A stretch of 64,000 bases of DNA. Origin: SAR92 clade bacterium H455 (lineage in GTDB: Bacteria > Pseudomonadota > Gammaproteobacteria > Pseudomonadales > Porticoccaceae). The notes under the pieces are model-generated. The model saw only the letters and a list, made by a program, of their open reading frames with translations, ran no database searches and had not been told where the DNA came from. The stretch's first letter is position 1. Each line of letters starts with the position of its first letter. The stretch is taken from positions 1,984,001-2,048,000 of the forward strand of contig CP103416.1 of assembly GCA_024802545.1 (NCBI GenBank), given 5' to 3'. A program made the position numbers and the translations under genes. Below, in pieces: positions 1-8,831 of the stretch.

Positions 1-219
1 CAAAGCCTGCGCAACTTTGATGATATTCCGGAACTGCCCAATGGCTATTACGGGATGTATCTACTCGCCTATATCCCATGGCTGTGGTTTAAAGTGATGG
101 ATAAGCGCGTGTTGGCCCTGCCCCATATCAATGGTGACCTGAGTAAAGTTAATATACTGCCAGCAAAGCTTAAAGCGACCTATGAGCAATATGGTCAGGG
201 CCAGAAAATACCAGAATAA
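1..219 (+). CDS. alkB: Alkane 1-monooxygenase (AlkB), C-terminal end, truncated by window edge
   Basis: The frame is open from base 1 and ends at a TAA, giving 72 residues. It reads LRNFDDIPELPNGYYGMYLL, then a WKVMD-type segment (FKVMDKRVLALPH). This matches the extreme C-terminus of AlkB-family membrane di-iron alkane hydroxylases (LRxFDDxPQLPxGYxxM...VMDPRVLAH). These enzymes hydroxylate terminal carbons of n-alkanes in the inner membrane, with electrons from rubredoxin. The catalytic histidine motifs lie upstream of the window, so activity cannot be judged. A gene convergent with it follows, with a hairpin between. The nearby short-chain dehydrogenase and flavin monooxygenase fit an alkane-degradation setting. 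Confidence 0.75.
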   Translation, partial: QSLRNFDDIPELPNGYYGMYLLAYIPWLWFKVMDKRVLALPHINGDLSKVNILPAKLKATYEQYGQGQKIPE

Positions 220-262
220 CATCTCAGCCATAGAGAGCCTTCAGGCAAACTGTTTAACTGAA

Positions 263-289
263 CTGAGGGATTATTTTTTAATCCCTCAG
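263..289. terminator. Hairpin between convergent genes, likely bidirectional terminator
   Basis: An 11-bp perfect stem (CTGAGGGATTA with TAATCCCTCAG) closes a T-rich loop. It lies 44 bases after the alkB stop and 62 bases before the stop of the convergent DUF5916 gene, the expected place for a shared terminator. The trailing U-tract is weak on either strand. Confidence 0.5.
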
Positions 290-350
290 CGCCCTTTGAT
301 CTGACCGCCTTAACCTGTCTCGCATAAACCGCCTTGTCTAAACTAACCGA

Positions 351-2633
351 TCAAAAACGATAGCGAATTTTGGCAATAATGGATTCGACTTGAACCCCAT
401 CCCAGCCCTCTCTAAGTAGCGTTCTCGAGCCTTCGTCACCATCGTCACTGGCGAAGTAGCCACCGCGACTATAGACCAGAAAAATGTCCGACAGCGGCGC
501 TAACTGATAGCGATAACGCACTTGCAACGCCGTATCACTGAGACTGAAATCAGCAGCGGAGCTAGTGGACAAGCCCAGAGTACCATCGCTATTGAGCTGA
601 TAACTATCGACCTGCTGAGCGTCTATACCTACCCACTGGAATTTCAAGCGCACCTCTTGCCTTGCTGAGGGGTACCAATCAAAACGCAGATCCGCATTGA
701 ACCGGTCAGCCTCAAAACCTGCCAACTGGGCCGTATCAAAATCCCAGATCAACCACTCCTGTAAGCGTTGATAACTCAGGTCGGTACCCATTGTCACTGT
801 CTCACTGAGATAAATCTGAGCACTAAAGCCAAGGCGTAGAGTCGCCTTTTCTATTTCATCATATTCAATATTGGCGTCTATATTAAACGTCAGGTCATTG
901 CCTCTTGGGCTTGTATACCGCGTCTCTAACCAGTAACGAGCGGGCTTGGCAAACAGGCCGTTGCCGCGAGTCAATCGATCATCCCAGCTGGCAGAGGAGG
1001 TGCCGACCTTTAAACCCAGTTTACGAGTCGATTTATAGGTCCAGGTATGATCCAAGTCAGCACGCAGTTCCAGGCGATCGCCCTGGGTATTCTCCATATA
1101 ACCATATTCGAATAGCGTGGTGCTGGAGAGAATATTTGAGTCAGCCTTATACTCCAAGCGATCATGGCGAGTGCTCCCAGAAAACTCTCTAAAATCATTA
1201 CGCTTCATATAGCCCATATCGTTCATATCAAAATTATCACCGTAATGGGATAAATAGACACTGTGGTACCACTCATCGTTGGGCGCATAAGACCAGCTAG
1301 CCCAACCAGCAAAATCTTGATCGTCGACAGACTCTTGGCTGTTGGCACTATTCCCTTGCTGCTGAACATTGGCATGCAGAATCTGCCCGCGAAATTCTGT
1401 GGTTTCATCTTTTCGCCAGATCATGTCTAGCACCTGAACTGTCGCCTCCCTGTCGAGAATAGACCTCTCAACATAGGTCAAACGATGTCCAAGGGTCAGC
1501 CCATCAACGGTGCGCTGAACCCTACTGGACAAAAAGTCACCACCATAACTGCCCTTAGAATCATCTTCTCTGACGACAAAAAGACCTAGGTCAGTGGTCT
1601 CACCAAAATGGGTCACTTTGGCTGCAAGATCAATATCCACCAAGCCGCCGCCCTGACCTGCCGGACCAGCGCCGATCCGACGCGTGTAGAGGGTTTGATC
1701 ACCGTTGCGGATATTGCTGCTAAAAAGCGATTGGTTCTCAGTAAAAAAAGGCCGTTTTTCAGTAACAAAGGTTTCAAATGCTGAGAAATTAACCACCAGA
1801 TCATCACTTTCCACCTGACCAAAATCAGGATTAATCGCACCAGTCAGCTGACTGCTGCTATTGGGTCGCCAAATAAAATCCAGCCCCTCATTAAACGCCT
1901 CCCCGGAGGTTCCCGGCGTGTCGTCTTGCAGGTCGCTGCTGTAACTAATATAGGGAAACCAGTCCAGGGTTGAGGTAGATACTTGCTCCACCTCTAGTGG
2001 CTGCCAATCCTCCATAAAAGTGGGGCGCGAATAATAGGCGTTGGGAAAGGCGAAGCGCAGGGATTCATCAAACACCACCCTGGAAAACCACAGAGCAATT
2101 TTCTTACGGCCATTTCCGGCATCGGTCATCGGCGCAACAGTCCATGGAATATGCATCTCGCTATACCAGTAATCTTCGTCCGACGATGTTTGAGAATACC
2201 AAGTGCCATCCCAATCTCCAGAGTAGTCACCGGGCGTGACAATACCATCCTGCTGTGAATTAGCCGACCCCACGGTAAAGTCATACCCTGCCAAGGCAGT
2301 GCTATCGAAGTCGATACTGACGACATTTCGATCCGCCTCAATCTGTGCATCACGGGGAAATTGCCGGTGGACACGCTTTACTGCGGCCGGCTGATAATTG
2401 CTAAAGCCAACAAATATGCCATCAGAGTTGGTAATTACTCGCACCTCAGTACGATATTTCGCCGAATCCCCGGTGAGTGGCTCCACTGTCACAAAGTCAC
2501 TGTATATCTCAGCATCAGCCCACTCCTGCTGATCAAGAACCCCGTCAATAACGATCTCGCCGGAGACACTGGATAGTGAAAATAGACAGCTACTAAGCAG
2601 CAGCCCAAGATGGCTAGAGGGATGATTGCGCAT
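351..2633 (-). CDS. DUF5916-type outer-membrane protein with N-terminal CBM9-like domain
   Basis: A 760-residue protein with a signal peptide (residues 1 to about 25, cleavage near SVSG/E). Next comes a CBM9-like beta domain (about 26-200: EIVIDGVLDQQEWADA, then SEMHIPWTVAP). A long stretch of alternating aromatic and polar residues follows and ends in ...YRYRF, typical of an outer-membrane beta barrel. This is the DUF5916 architecture, common in marine Gammaproteobacteria and Bacteroidetes. No substrate is established. The signature PDFGQVESD near residue 270 is typical of the family. It is transcribed divergently from the short-chain dehydrogenase and convergently with alkB. A role in surface binding or transport is inference. 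Confidence 0.75.
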   Translation of the reverse strand: MRNHPSSHLGLLLSSCLFSLSSVSGEIVIDGVLDQQEWADAEIYSDFVTVEPLTGDSAKYRTEVRVITNSDGIFVGFSNYQPAAVKRVHRQFPRDAQIEADRNVVSIDFDSTALAGYDFTVGSANSQQDGIVTPGDYSGDWDGTWYSQTSSDEDYWYSEMHIPWTVAPMTDAGNGRKKIALWFSRVVFDESLRFAFPNAYYSRPTFMEDWQPLEVEQVSTSTLDWFPYISYSSDLQDDTPGTSGEAFNEGLDFIWRPNSSSQLTGAINPDFGQVESDDLVVNFSAFETFVTEKRPFFTENQSLFSSNIRNGDQTLYTRRIGAGPAGQGGGLVDIDLAAKVTHFGETTDLGLFVVREDDSKGSYGGDFLSSRVQRTVDGLTLGHRLTYVERSILDREATVQVLDMIWRKDETTEFRGQILHANVQQQGNSANSQESVDDQDFAGWASWSYAPNDEWYHSVYLSHYGDNFDMNDMGYMKRNDFREFSGSTRHDRLEYKADSNILSSTTLFEYGYMENTQGDRLELRADLDHTWTYKSTRKLGLKVGTSSASWDDRLTRGNGLFAKPARYWLETRYTSPRGNDLTFNIDANIEYDEIEKATLRLGFSAQIYLSETVTMGTDLSYQRLQEWLIWDFDTAQLAGFEADRFNADLRFDWYPSARQEVRLKFQWVGIDAQQVDSYQLNSDGTLGLSTSSAADFSLSDTALQVRYRYQLAPLSDIFLVYSRGGYFASDDGDEGSRTLLREGWDGVQVESIIAKIRYRF

Positions 2634-2932
2634 AAAAGAATCTTTTTATTATTGTTATAGGTCGAGGCAATAGTCTATGGGATTTTCGCCCAATAAACAG
2701 CCGTAAAATTGTCACACAGGGTGCCAAGCTAGGCAACTGCAGCAGCATCAGAGAGTAAATCGATCAATACAGGTAGCACAGGAGGCAGCATAAATACCTC
2801 AAAGCAACTAATCAAAAATCGTCAATAACCGTAAATGAGCCACTTATTGACCGTATTTGATGCCGCCTTTAAGCTATCCGTCAATTACAATATGCGCAGA
2901 AAATAATAAAAAAATTAGCAGGGACAACAGCA
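2634..2932. promoter_or_regulatory. Divergent intergenic region with an inverted repeat
   Basis: This 299-base gap separates the divergent DUF5916 and short-chain dehydrogenase genes, so it should carry both promoters. Around 2821-2860 there is a TCAATAA...TTATTGA inverted repeat, and the word ACCGTA occurs twice nearby (ACCGTAAATG, ACCGTATTTG). This could be an operator. No clear -35/-10 pair can be assigned by eye. Confidence 0.3.
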
Positions 2933-3835
2933 ATGAAAACATTTTCTAATAAAGTCGCAGTAATCACCGGCGCTGGATCAGGTATAGGCCGTTACCTCGC
3001 CATACTACTGGCGAAATCCGGTGCCAATATAGCCGCCTGTGAGATCAATGAAGCGGCGCTTGCTGAGACCGTTGCAATGCTGCGGGACTACCCTGTTAAA
3101 GTATCTAGCCATCCTCTCGATGTAGCCGACAAAGCTGCGATTGAAGCCTTGCCGGAACAGGTCATTGCTCAACATGGTCATATTGACCTTGTCTTCAACA
3201 ACGCCGGGGTTACCGTTGACTCAACGTTTGAGGACCTGTCGGAGAACGATTGGGACTGGGTTATGAATATCAACCTGCATGGAGTAATCAACTCCAGCCG
3301 CGCTTTTTTACCTCATCTGAAGCAACGGCCGGAAGCCGCCCTAATCAATACCTCTTCTATCTTTGGCATGATTGTGGTTGAACGGCAATCGGTTTATCAC
3401 ACCGCAAAATTTGCCGTGCGCGGTTTCACCGAAAGCCTGGTCAAGGAACATAAAGGTGGCTCAGTGCAGATACACTCTGTGCATCCAGGCCATATAGGCA
3501 CCAATATACTCGGCAATGCGCGAGTCAATGAAGCCAAGGAATCGGCAAATGCATTTCAGCGCCTGATCGGCAAACTCGCTGGCATAGAGGATGATCGGGA
3601 AGCAATGGCCGAATTCTTTCAGCGAAACGGCATGCATCCCAGTCGCGCAGCCCAGATTATGCTCAATGCTGTACTCAAAAACCGCCCTCGTATTTTTGTC
3701 GGTGCCGACGCCAAACTTATGGACCTGTGCCAGCGCCTGATGCCCATCCACTACGAAAAGTTATTCCCACTTATCACCGTGCCTCTGACTCTGTTACGTA
3801 ATAAAAAACCGATTCAGGGCCTGCCCAGCTGCTGA
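2933..3835 (+). CDS. Short-chain dehydrogenase/reductase (SDR), NAD(P)-dependent
   Basis: A 300-residue classical SDR. The Rossmann dinucleotide motif TGAGSGIG is at residues 12-19, NNAG near 90, the catalytic Ser in NTSSIFG near 142, and YHTAK (Tyr-xxx-Lys) near 155. A Gly-rich start and an aspartate after LDVAD complete the fold. The extended tail after residue 240 (QIMLNAVLKNRPRIFVG) resembles the SDRs found beside flavin monooxygenases in alcohol, ketone and steroid degradation. It probably oxidises a hydroxyl or reduces a carbonyl; the substrate is unknown. The monooxygenase starts 68 bases downstream on the same strand, so the two are probably co-transcribed. Confidence 0.88.
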   Translation: MKTFSNKVAVITGAGSGIGRYLAILLAKSGANIAACEINEAALAETVAMLRDYPVKVSSHPLDVADKAAIEALPEQVIAQHGHIDLVFNNAGVTVDSTFEDLSENDWDWVMNINLHGVINSSRAFLPHLKQRPEAALINTSSIFGMIVVERQSVYHTAKFAVRGFTESLVKEHKGGSVQIHSVHPGHIGTNILGNARVNEAKESANAFQRLIGKLAGIEDDREAMAEFFQRNGMHPSRAAQIMLNAVLKNRPRIFVGADAKLMDLCQRLMPIHYEKLFPLITVPLTLLRNKKPIQGLPSC

Positions 3836-3903
3836 TCAAAAATGGGCGAGCCGCACAACAACGGGAATCTTTGTTAGCACAATTAAAGTAAGGCGAAATA
3901 TTT

Positions 3904-5427
3904 ATGTCGGCATCTTCAGCACAGCATTCAGATAGTGAACTACACAAAAACGTCAAAGAGCATAGAGACGTTATTATCGTCGGTGCCGGCTTGTCTGGTA
4001 TCGGCGCGGCCTGCCATCTCGCCGAAAAATGTCCTGATCGCAGTTATCTACTACTGGAATCACGCAAGGCCATGGGTGGCACCTGGGATCTGTTCCGCTA
4101 CCCCGGCATTCGCAGTGACAGTGATATGCATACACTGGGCTATAGCTTCAAACCCTGGGAAGGTGCCAAAGCCATTGCCGACGGCCCTTCTATCCTAGAC
4201 TATGTTCGCAAAACCGCAGCTGAGCATGCAGTTGACCAGCATATTCGCTATGACCACCGCCTAATCTCTGCCAGCTGGTCTTCAGAGCAGTCCGTATGGA
4301 CATTAGAGATACGTCAGCCTGACACTGATCAAACTGTGCAGATGACCTGTAACTTCCTCTATATGTGTTCCGGTTACTACAGCTATGAAAAACCCCATGA
4401 CCCCCAGTTCCCCGAAGTGGATAGTTTTAAAGGCCAAATAATTCGCCCGCAATTTTGGCCCGAAGATCTCGACTATCAAGATAAGACCGTGGTGATCATT
4501 GGCTCCGGCGCCACCGCCATGACTCTAGTTCCCGCCATGGCCAAAAAAGCCAAGCAGGTAACTATGCTGCAGCGCTCACCAACCTACGTATTTTCAAGAC
4601 CTTCCGAAGATTGGTTTGCCAATAGCCTGCGAAAGATTCTGCCGGCCACCTGGGCCTATGCGCTAACGCGCTTACGGAATACCTTGTTTCAGGAATTTAT
4701 TTTTAAACAGGCGCGCAAGCACCCGGCAGCAGCCAAGCGCTTTTTACTCAATCAGTTGCGCAAGCAGCTGGGTGCCGACTATAACGTCGAGAAACACTTT
4801 ACGCCCAACTATAACCCCTGGGATCAACGTCTTTGCTTAGTGCCAGATGATGATTTATTTAAGGCTATTAGCAACGGCAGTGCCAATATAGTCACAGAGC
4901 ATATTCAACGTTTTACCGAGACCGGTATTGAGCTGAAATCAGGACAGCATCTCGAGGCCGATATTGTTGTCAGTGCCACTGGGCTTGAACTGGAAGTAAT
5001 GGGTGGAGCAACCTTCAGCGTCGATGGCCAAGTGATTGATTTCGCCACTCTAACCACTTACAAGGGCTTTATGGTCTCAGATGTGCCCAACATGGTCTCC
5101 ACCTTTGGCTATGTCAACGCCTCATGGACATTGCGCGCAGACCTAATCTCCGAATGGGTGTGCAGGACTCTAAACCATATGCGTAAAACCCAGACCAGCA
5201 AGGTAGTACCGCTGGTGCCTGAGTCGTTAAAAGATATGCCCACCAAAGACTGGATAGCCGACTTTCCCGCAGGCTATCTGCAGCGGGCCATGCATCTTCA
5301 GCCTAAACAGGGCAACCAAGCACCCTGGGTCAATAGCCAAGACTTCCGCAGTGAGCGGGCGCTGTTTAGTCTGCCCATAGAGTCAGATAACGCCTTGCAT
5401 TTCAGCGCTTTAGTGAACAGCCAGTAA
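3904..5427 (+). CDS. Flavin-containing monooxygenase / Baeyer-Villiger-type (EthA-like)
   Basis: A 507-residue class B flavoprotein monooxygenase. The FAD site GAGLSGIG is near residue 28. GGTWDLFRYPGIRSDSDMHT (residues 58-77) is the hallmark of EthA-like Baeyer-Villiger enzymes, and the NADPH motif GSGATA is near 199. The fingerprint FxGxxxHxxxW reads FKGQIIRPQFW here, so the usual His is Arg. The expected reaction is NADPH- and O2-dependent oxidation of a ketone to an ester, or of a heteroatom. With the upstream SDR and alkB it could act on ketones formed from subterminal alkane oxidation, which is inference. The start ATG has a weak purine-rich site (AAGGCG) about 8 bases upstream. Confidence 0.85.
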   Translation: MSASSAQHSDSELHKNVKEHRDVIIVGAGLSGIGAACHLAEKCPDRSYLLLESRKAMGGTWDLFRYPGIRSDSDMHTLGYSFKPWEGAKAIADGPSILDYVRKTAAEHAVDQHIRYDHRLISASWSSEQSVWTLEIRQPDTDQTVQMTCNFLYMCSGYYSYEKPHDPQFPEVDSFKGQIIRPQFWPEDLDYQDKTVVIIGSGATAMTLVPAMAKKAKQVTMLQRSPTYVFSRPSEDWFANSLRKILPATWAYALTRLRNTLFQEFIFKQARKHPAAAKRFLLNQLRKQLGADYNVEKHFTPNYNPWDQRLCLVPDDDLFKAISNGSANIVTEHIQRFTETGIELKSGQHLEADIVVSATGLELEVMGGATFSVDGQVIDFATLTTYKGFMVSDVPNMVSTFGYVNASWTLRADLISEWVCRTLNHMRKTQTSKVVPLVPESLKDMPTKDWIADFPAGYLQRAMHLQPKQGNQAPWVNSQDFRSERALFSLPIESDNALHFSALVNSQ

Positions 5428-5699
5428 TGCAGCGATCACCAGCGCTAACAGGTGGCGACAAGGGTTCGGTAACGGTGGACATTGAATATTCTAATGTTTA
5501 TTCATCGGCACAAATTGCCGACAAGAACTGGGCATATAAAAAATCACAGGGAAAGTTTGCTTTGCGCAACCTAAGCGCGCAGCGCGCTAACACCCAGCTC
5601 CAGACATTTAAACCACGCACTTAATTTAGCGCTTACACACGGACTGAATAAGATTCATATATATTGTGAGTCTCCACATAAGGCCGCTGAGAGTAAATA

Positions 5700-7091
5700 T
5701 CAACGACGGTACAAAAACCGATCATAGGCCGCATACTCCACCTTTTGGCTATCCTTATTTCTGTAGAACACCACTTTCGTCTTACTATTGGCCCGAAGCG
5801 AGTAAACCGAAAATTCCAGATTCTCAATATCACTGGGAATTAACGGAAAGCTAAAGCTTCCATCATCAGTCTCCATATCCACCTGTAATACACCCGCCTT
5901 GCGCAAAACAGTCAGGCTATACATATTGTAGGCAGACTTATAGGTACCCTCTATTTCATCCAGGGCCCTGGCTATTTTAAAGTCTTCCAATGTCTCTTCT
6001 GGGTTCTGCCCCATCGCCGTAGAAACAACCGCTCGACAGATCAATGGTGTAATACCGGTACCCGCATTCTCAACAGCACATACCGCCAAGTTTAACGCCG
6101 GCACCAGGATCAAAAAGGAGTTACTGGTGCCCATACCGCCGCCATGATGAATAACCACATAGGGCATCTTTTCAGAGCTTTCTTCAATCGACCAACCCAA
6201 GCCATATTGCGGATTTTCACTCTCACCATAGGGCGTGGAAATAGCACCGGAAAATAGCTGGCTAACAGATTCTGAGGTTAATAACTGTTGGCCATTAAAC
6301 TCGCCTTTATTGAGCAGGCACTGGGCATAGTTGAGCATCTCATTAGTCGAAACATAGAGACCGCCCGGCGCGTGAAGATAGCCATCCATTGGCATCTCGC
6401 TCTCTTTAGCTACGGCCCTGCCATTTTCCGACTCAAAGAGATAGCCGGTCATCCCATTACTATCAGGGTCCTTGTCAAAATCGTCTCTGGTCAGCACCGC
6501 CCTTTTCATACCCAGAGGCTGAAGAATTTCCTGTCTTACAAATTGCTCAAAACTGATGCCAGACAACGCCTCAACAATAAACCCGAGGCAGGTGTACATA
6601 TCATTGTTGTAGAAGAATTTTTCACCGGGTTTGAACAGAATAAAGTCCCCGGCATCCGCCAGATGGGCCTCAAAATCCGCCCGACTGCTGGCCGGATAGA
6701 TGCGACTAAAATCATTAAAGGTATAGCTAAAAGAGAGCATTCCTGCATCCAGTGACGGAACACCGGAGCTATGGGAAAGCATATGCTTGATAGTGATTTC
6801 AGGGCGCGATTTAAAGGGCTCGAAATCCAAGTATTTCGCGGCGCTATCATCAAGTGAAAGCAGCTCTCTTTCCTGCAATTTGACTATAGCAAAAGCAGTA
6901 AAAGACTTTGTGATACTACCAATTCCAAGCAATGTATCGCTGGTCATGGGTAGCTGTTGTTTCAGGTTGCGACAGCCAAAGCCCTTGGAATAGGCGGTTT
7001 CTCCATCTTTGATTACACTGATAGATAGCCCGGGAGTATTGCGTTTGCGCATTAATTGGCGAATGGTTTTGTCGAGAGCCGCGAGATTCAT
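5700..7091 (-). CDS. S12-family serine hydrolase (beta-lactamase/D-aminopeptidase fold)
   Basis: A 463-residue penicillin-binding-like hydrolase. The nucleophile motif SITK (Ser-x-x-Lys) is near residue 59, the second motif YNN is in FFYNNDMY near 163, and the third is HHGGG near 318. A C-terminal lipocalin-like segment (about 365-463) follows the catalytic domain. No signal peptide is seen, so it is probably cytoplasmic. ATG is preceded by a GGAG site. S12 enzymes include D-aminopeptidases, D-Ala-D-Ala carboxypeptidases, esterases and beta-lactamases. The neighbouring D-amino-acid genes make a D-peptidase role the best guess. It is the last gene of the minus-strand cluster, 189 bases after the aldehyde dehydrogenase. 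Confidence 0.8.
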   Translation of the reverse strand: MNLAALDKTIRQLMRKRNTPGLSISVIKDGETAYSKGFGCRNLKQQLPMTSDTLLGIGSITKSFTAFAIVKLQERELLSLDDSAAKYLDFEPFKSRPEITIKHMLSHSSGVPSLDAGMLSFSYTFNDFSRIYPASSRADFEAHLADAGDFILFKPGEKFFYNNDMYTCLGFIVEALSGISFEQFVRQEILQPLGMKRAVLTRDDFDKDPDSNGMTGYLFESENGRAVAKESEMPMDGYLHAPGGLYVSTNEMLNYAQCLLNKGEFNGQQLLTSESVSQLFSGAISTPYGESENPQYGLGWSIEESSEKMPYVVIHHGGGMGTSNSFLILVPALNLAVCAVENAGTGITPLICRAVVSTAMGQNPEETLEDFKIARALDEIEGTYKSAYNMYSLTVLRKAGVLQVDMETDDGSFSFPLIPSDIENLEFSVYSLRANSKTKVVFYRNKDSQKVEYAAYDRFLYRR

Positions 7092-7280
7092 TAAAACTCC
7101 TTATTGAATAAGACGGGGTCTATAGATGAGCTGTTTGCCAGCCCCTGTAAAAAGTCCCTGTAACTATTTCTGTGATGAGACCATAGATTCCTTAGCCACA
7201 TGACGTGCGGGCTGAAACGGCCGACAGCCTCAAGTCCCACCACAAAAATCTGAATACTACCCACAAAGTCTAGAGACTCC

Positions 7281-8777
7281 CTAGGTAAAACACATCACCG
7301 TGGTTGCCACAGTGTATTCAGCCATTCCGTCAATACCCAGTTCACGACCCATACCCGATTGTTTATGAGCCTCAACAGAGAAAGAGATATTGCTGGCCCA
7401 AGTCGGTGATCCGGAACCGACCATGACTATGCTCCCCACCGATAACTCCTCACCTAATCGCTGAACTCTGCCCACATCCTTTGTTGCCGCATAGCCGGAC
7501 AAACCAAAGGTTGTATTATTGGCAATCTCAAGGGCCTCGGCTTCATCTTTAAAACCAATCACCGATAATACAGGGCCAAATATCTCCTCTTGAGCAATTT
7601 TAGAATTAGGATCAACCTGATCAAAAATAGTCGGCTCTATATAAAAACCACCACTCTCTTTTAACACCTGGTTGCCACCCAATATCAGTTTCGCGCCCTC
7701 TGCTTTTCCGCTCTCGATATAGCCCAATATTTTATTCATATGGGCTTCATTCATAATCGAACCAAAGGCGCAATCTTCATCCAGCGGATCTGAGGGAATA
7801 ACGGCCTTGGCATGTTCAAGAATTTTAGGCATTAGTTTTTCACGGATACTGTCCTGCACCAGCAACCGACTTCCGGTAACACAGAGTGCACCCTGATTGG
7901 GAAAGGCTCTTGAAACTGCTACAGCTGCCACCAGGTCCAGATATTCTTCACAGTCATCAAAGACAATAAAGGGCGACTTGCCGCCACACTCGAGAATCAG
8001 GCGCTTCATATTGGATTCACCAGCCGCTTTCATCAATAGCTTGCCAGTTCCACTGCTACCGACAAAGGTCAAAAGATCCACATCCATATGCCGTGCCAAA
8101 CGGTCACCCACATTGACACCATCACCGTGAACCACATTGAACACACCGGCAGGCACGCCAGCCTCAATGGCTAGTTCCGCTAAAAAGCAGGTTGAAAGCG
8201 AGGTAAATTCAGAGGGTTTAAGCACCAGGGAATTACCGGTTACCAGTGCAGGTCCAACCTTGCCAACCGCCAGAGAAAGAGGAAAATTCCAACCGAGAAT
8301 ACCGGCCACAACGCCTACCGGTTTGCGAGTTTGATAGACCAATGTGCCCTGATCTGTGCCACAGGTACCCAGCAGCTTATCAATGCTAGAGGCCGCACCC
8401 CTCAATCCGCCAGCGGCCCGGGAAAGATCGTCGCCGAGGGCATCAGTAATCGGCTTGCCCACATCCATACTTTCATAGAGCGCAAAAGTATCTCTGTGTT
8501 TATCCACCAGATCGGCAAGATTATTTAACACCGTCGCTCTTTCAGCAGATGATTTTTTGCGCCAGATACCAGACTTGAAAGTTGCTTGCGCACTGGCGAC
8601 TGCCTGCTCAACTTCAGAACCATCACCATTGGCAAAACTGTATAACAACTCACCATTGCGACCGGCAAACTTTTCAATCGTTTTACTGCCAACACAGTCC
8701 TGATATTTGCCATCAATAAAATTGCGCACACTGTATGACGCGTCTACCGCTCGTTTATGCCAATCGACTTTACTCAT
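7281..8777 (-). CDS. Aldehyde dehydrogenase family protein
   Basis: A 498-residue NAD(P)-dependent aldehyde dehydrogenase of normal length. The nucleotide-binding segment GILGWNFPLSLAVGK (near 159), the glycine motif FVGSSGTGK (near 238), the general base Glu in LECGGKSP (near 261) and the catalytic Cys in NQGALCVTGSR (near 297) are all present. The late motif EEIFGPVLSV is intact. It oxidises an aldehyde to a carboxylate; the family most resembles betaine- or gamma-glutamyl-aminobutyraldehyde-type enzymes, but the substrate is not determinable. It starts 54 bases after dgcA, in what looks like the same operon, so an aldehyde from amino-acid or amine catabolism is likely. Confidence 0.88.
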   Translation of the reverse strand: MSKVDWHKRAVDASYSVRNFIDGKYQDCVGSKTIEKFAGRNGELLYSFANGDGSEVEQAVASAQATFKSGIWRKKSSAERATVLNNLADLVDKHRDTFALYESMDVGKPITDALGDDLSRAAGGLRGAASSIDKLLGTCGTDQGTLVYQTRKPVGVVAGILGWNFPLSLAVGKVGPALVTGNSLVLKPSEFTSLSTCFLAELAIEAGVPAGVFNVVHGDGVNVGDRLARHMDVDLLTFVGSSGTGKLLMKAAGESNMKRLILECGGKSPFIVFDDCEEYLDLVAAVAVSRAFPNQGALCVTGSRLLVQDSIREKLMPKILEHAKAVIPSDPLDEDCAFGSIMNEAHMNKILGYIESGKAEGAKLILGGNQVLKESGGFYIEPTIFDQVDPNSKIAQEEIFGPVLSVIGFKDEAEALEIANNTTFGLSGYAATKDVGRVQRLGEELSVGSIVMVGSGSPTWASNISFSVEAHKQSGMGRELGIDGMAEYTVATTVMCFT

Positions 8778-8831
8778 AGTTTGTCCCTGTAAATAGTTTT
8801 TGCTGCAAATAGTTTTTTTCTGTCAATGTAA

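Noticed and set aside
905..2576. Several open frames on both strands inside the DUF5916 gene
   Set aside because: They lie wholly within a long gene with clear protein features and show no domain of their own.
5427..5624. Open frame of 65 codons right after the flavin monooxygenase (TAATG overlap)
   Set aside because: No recognisable family, low-complexity composition and no ribosome site beyond the overlap; most likely chance.
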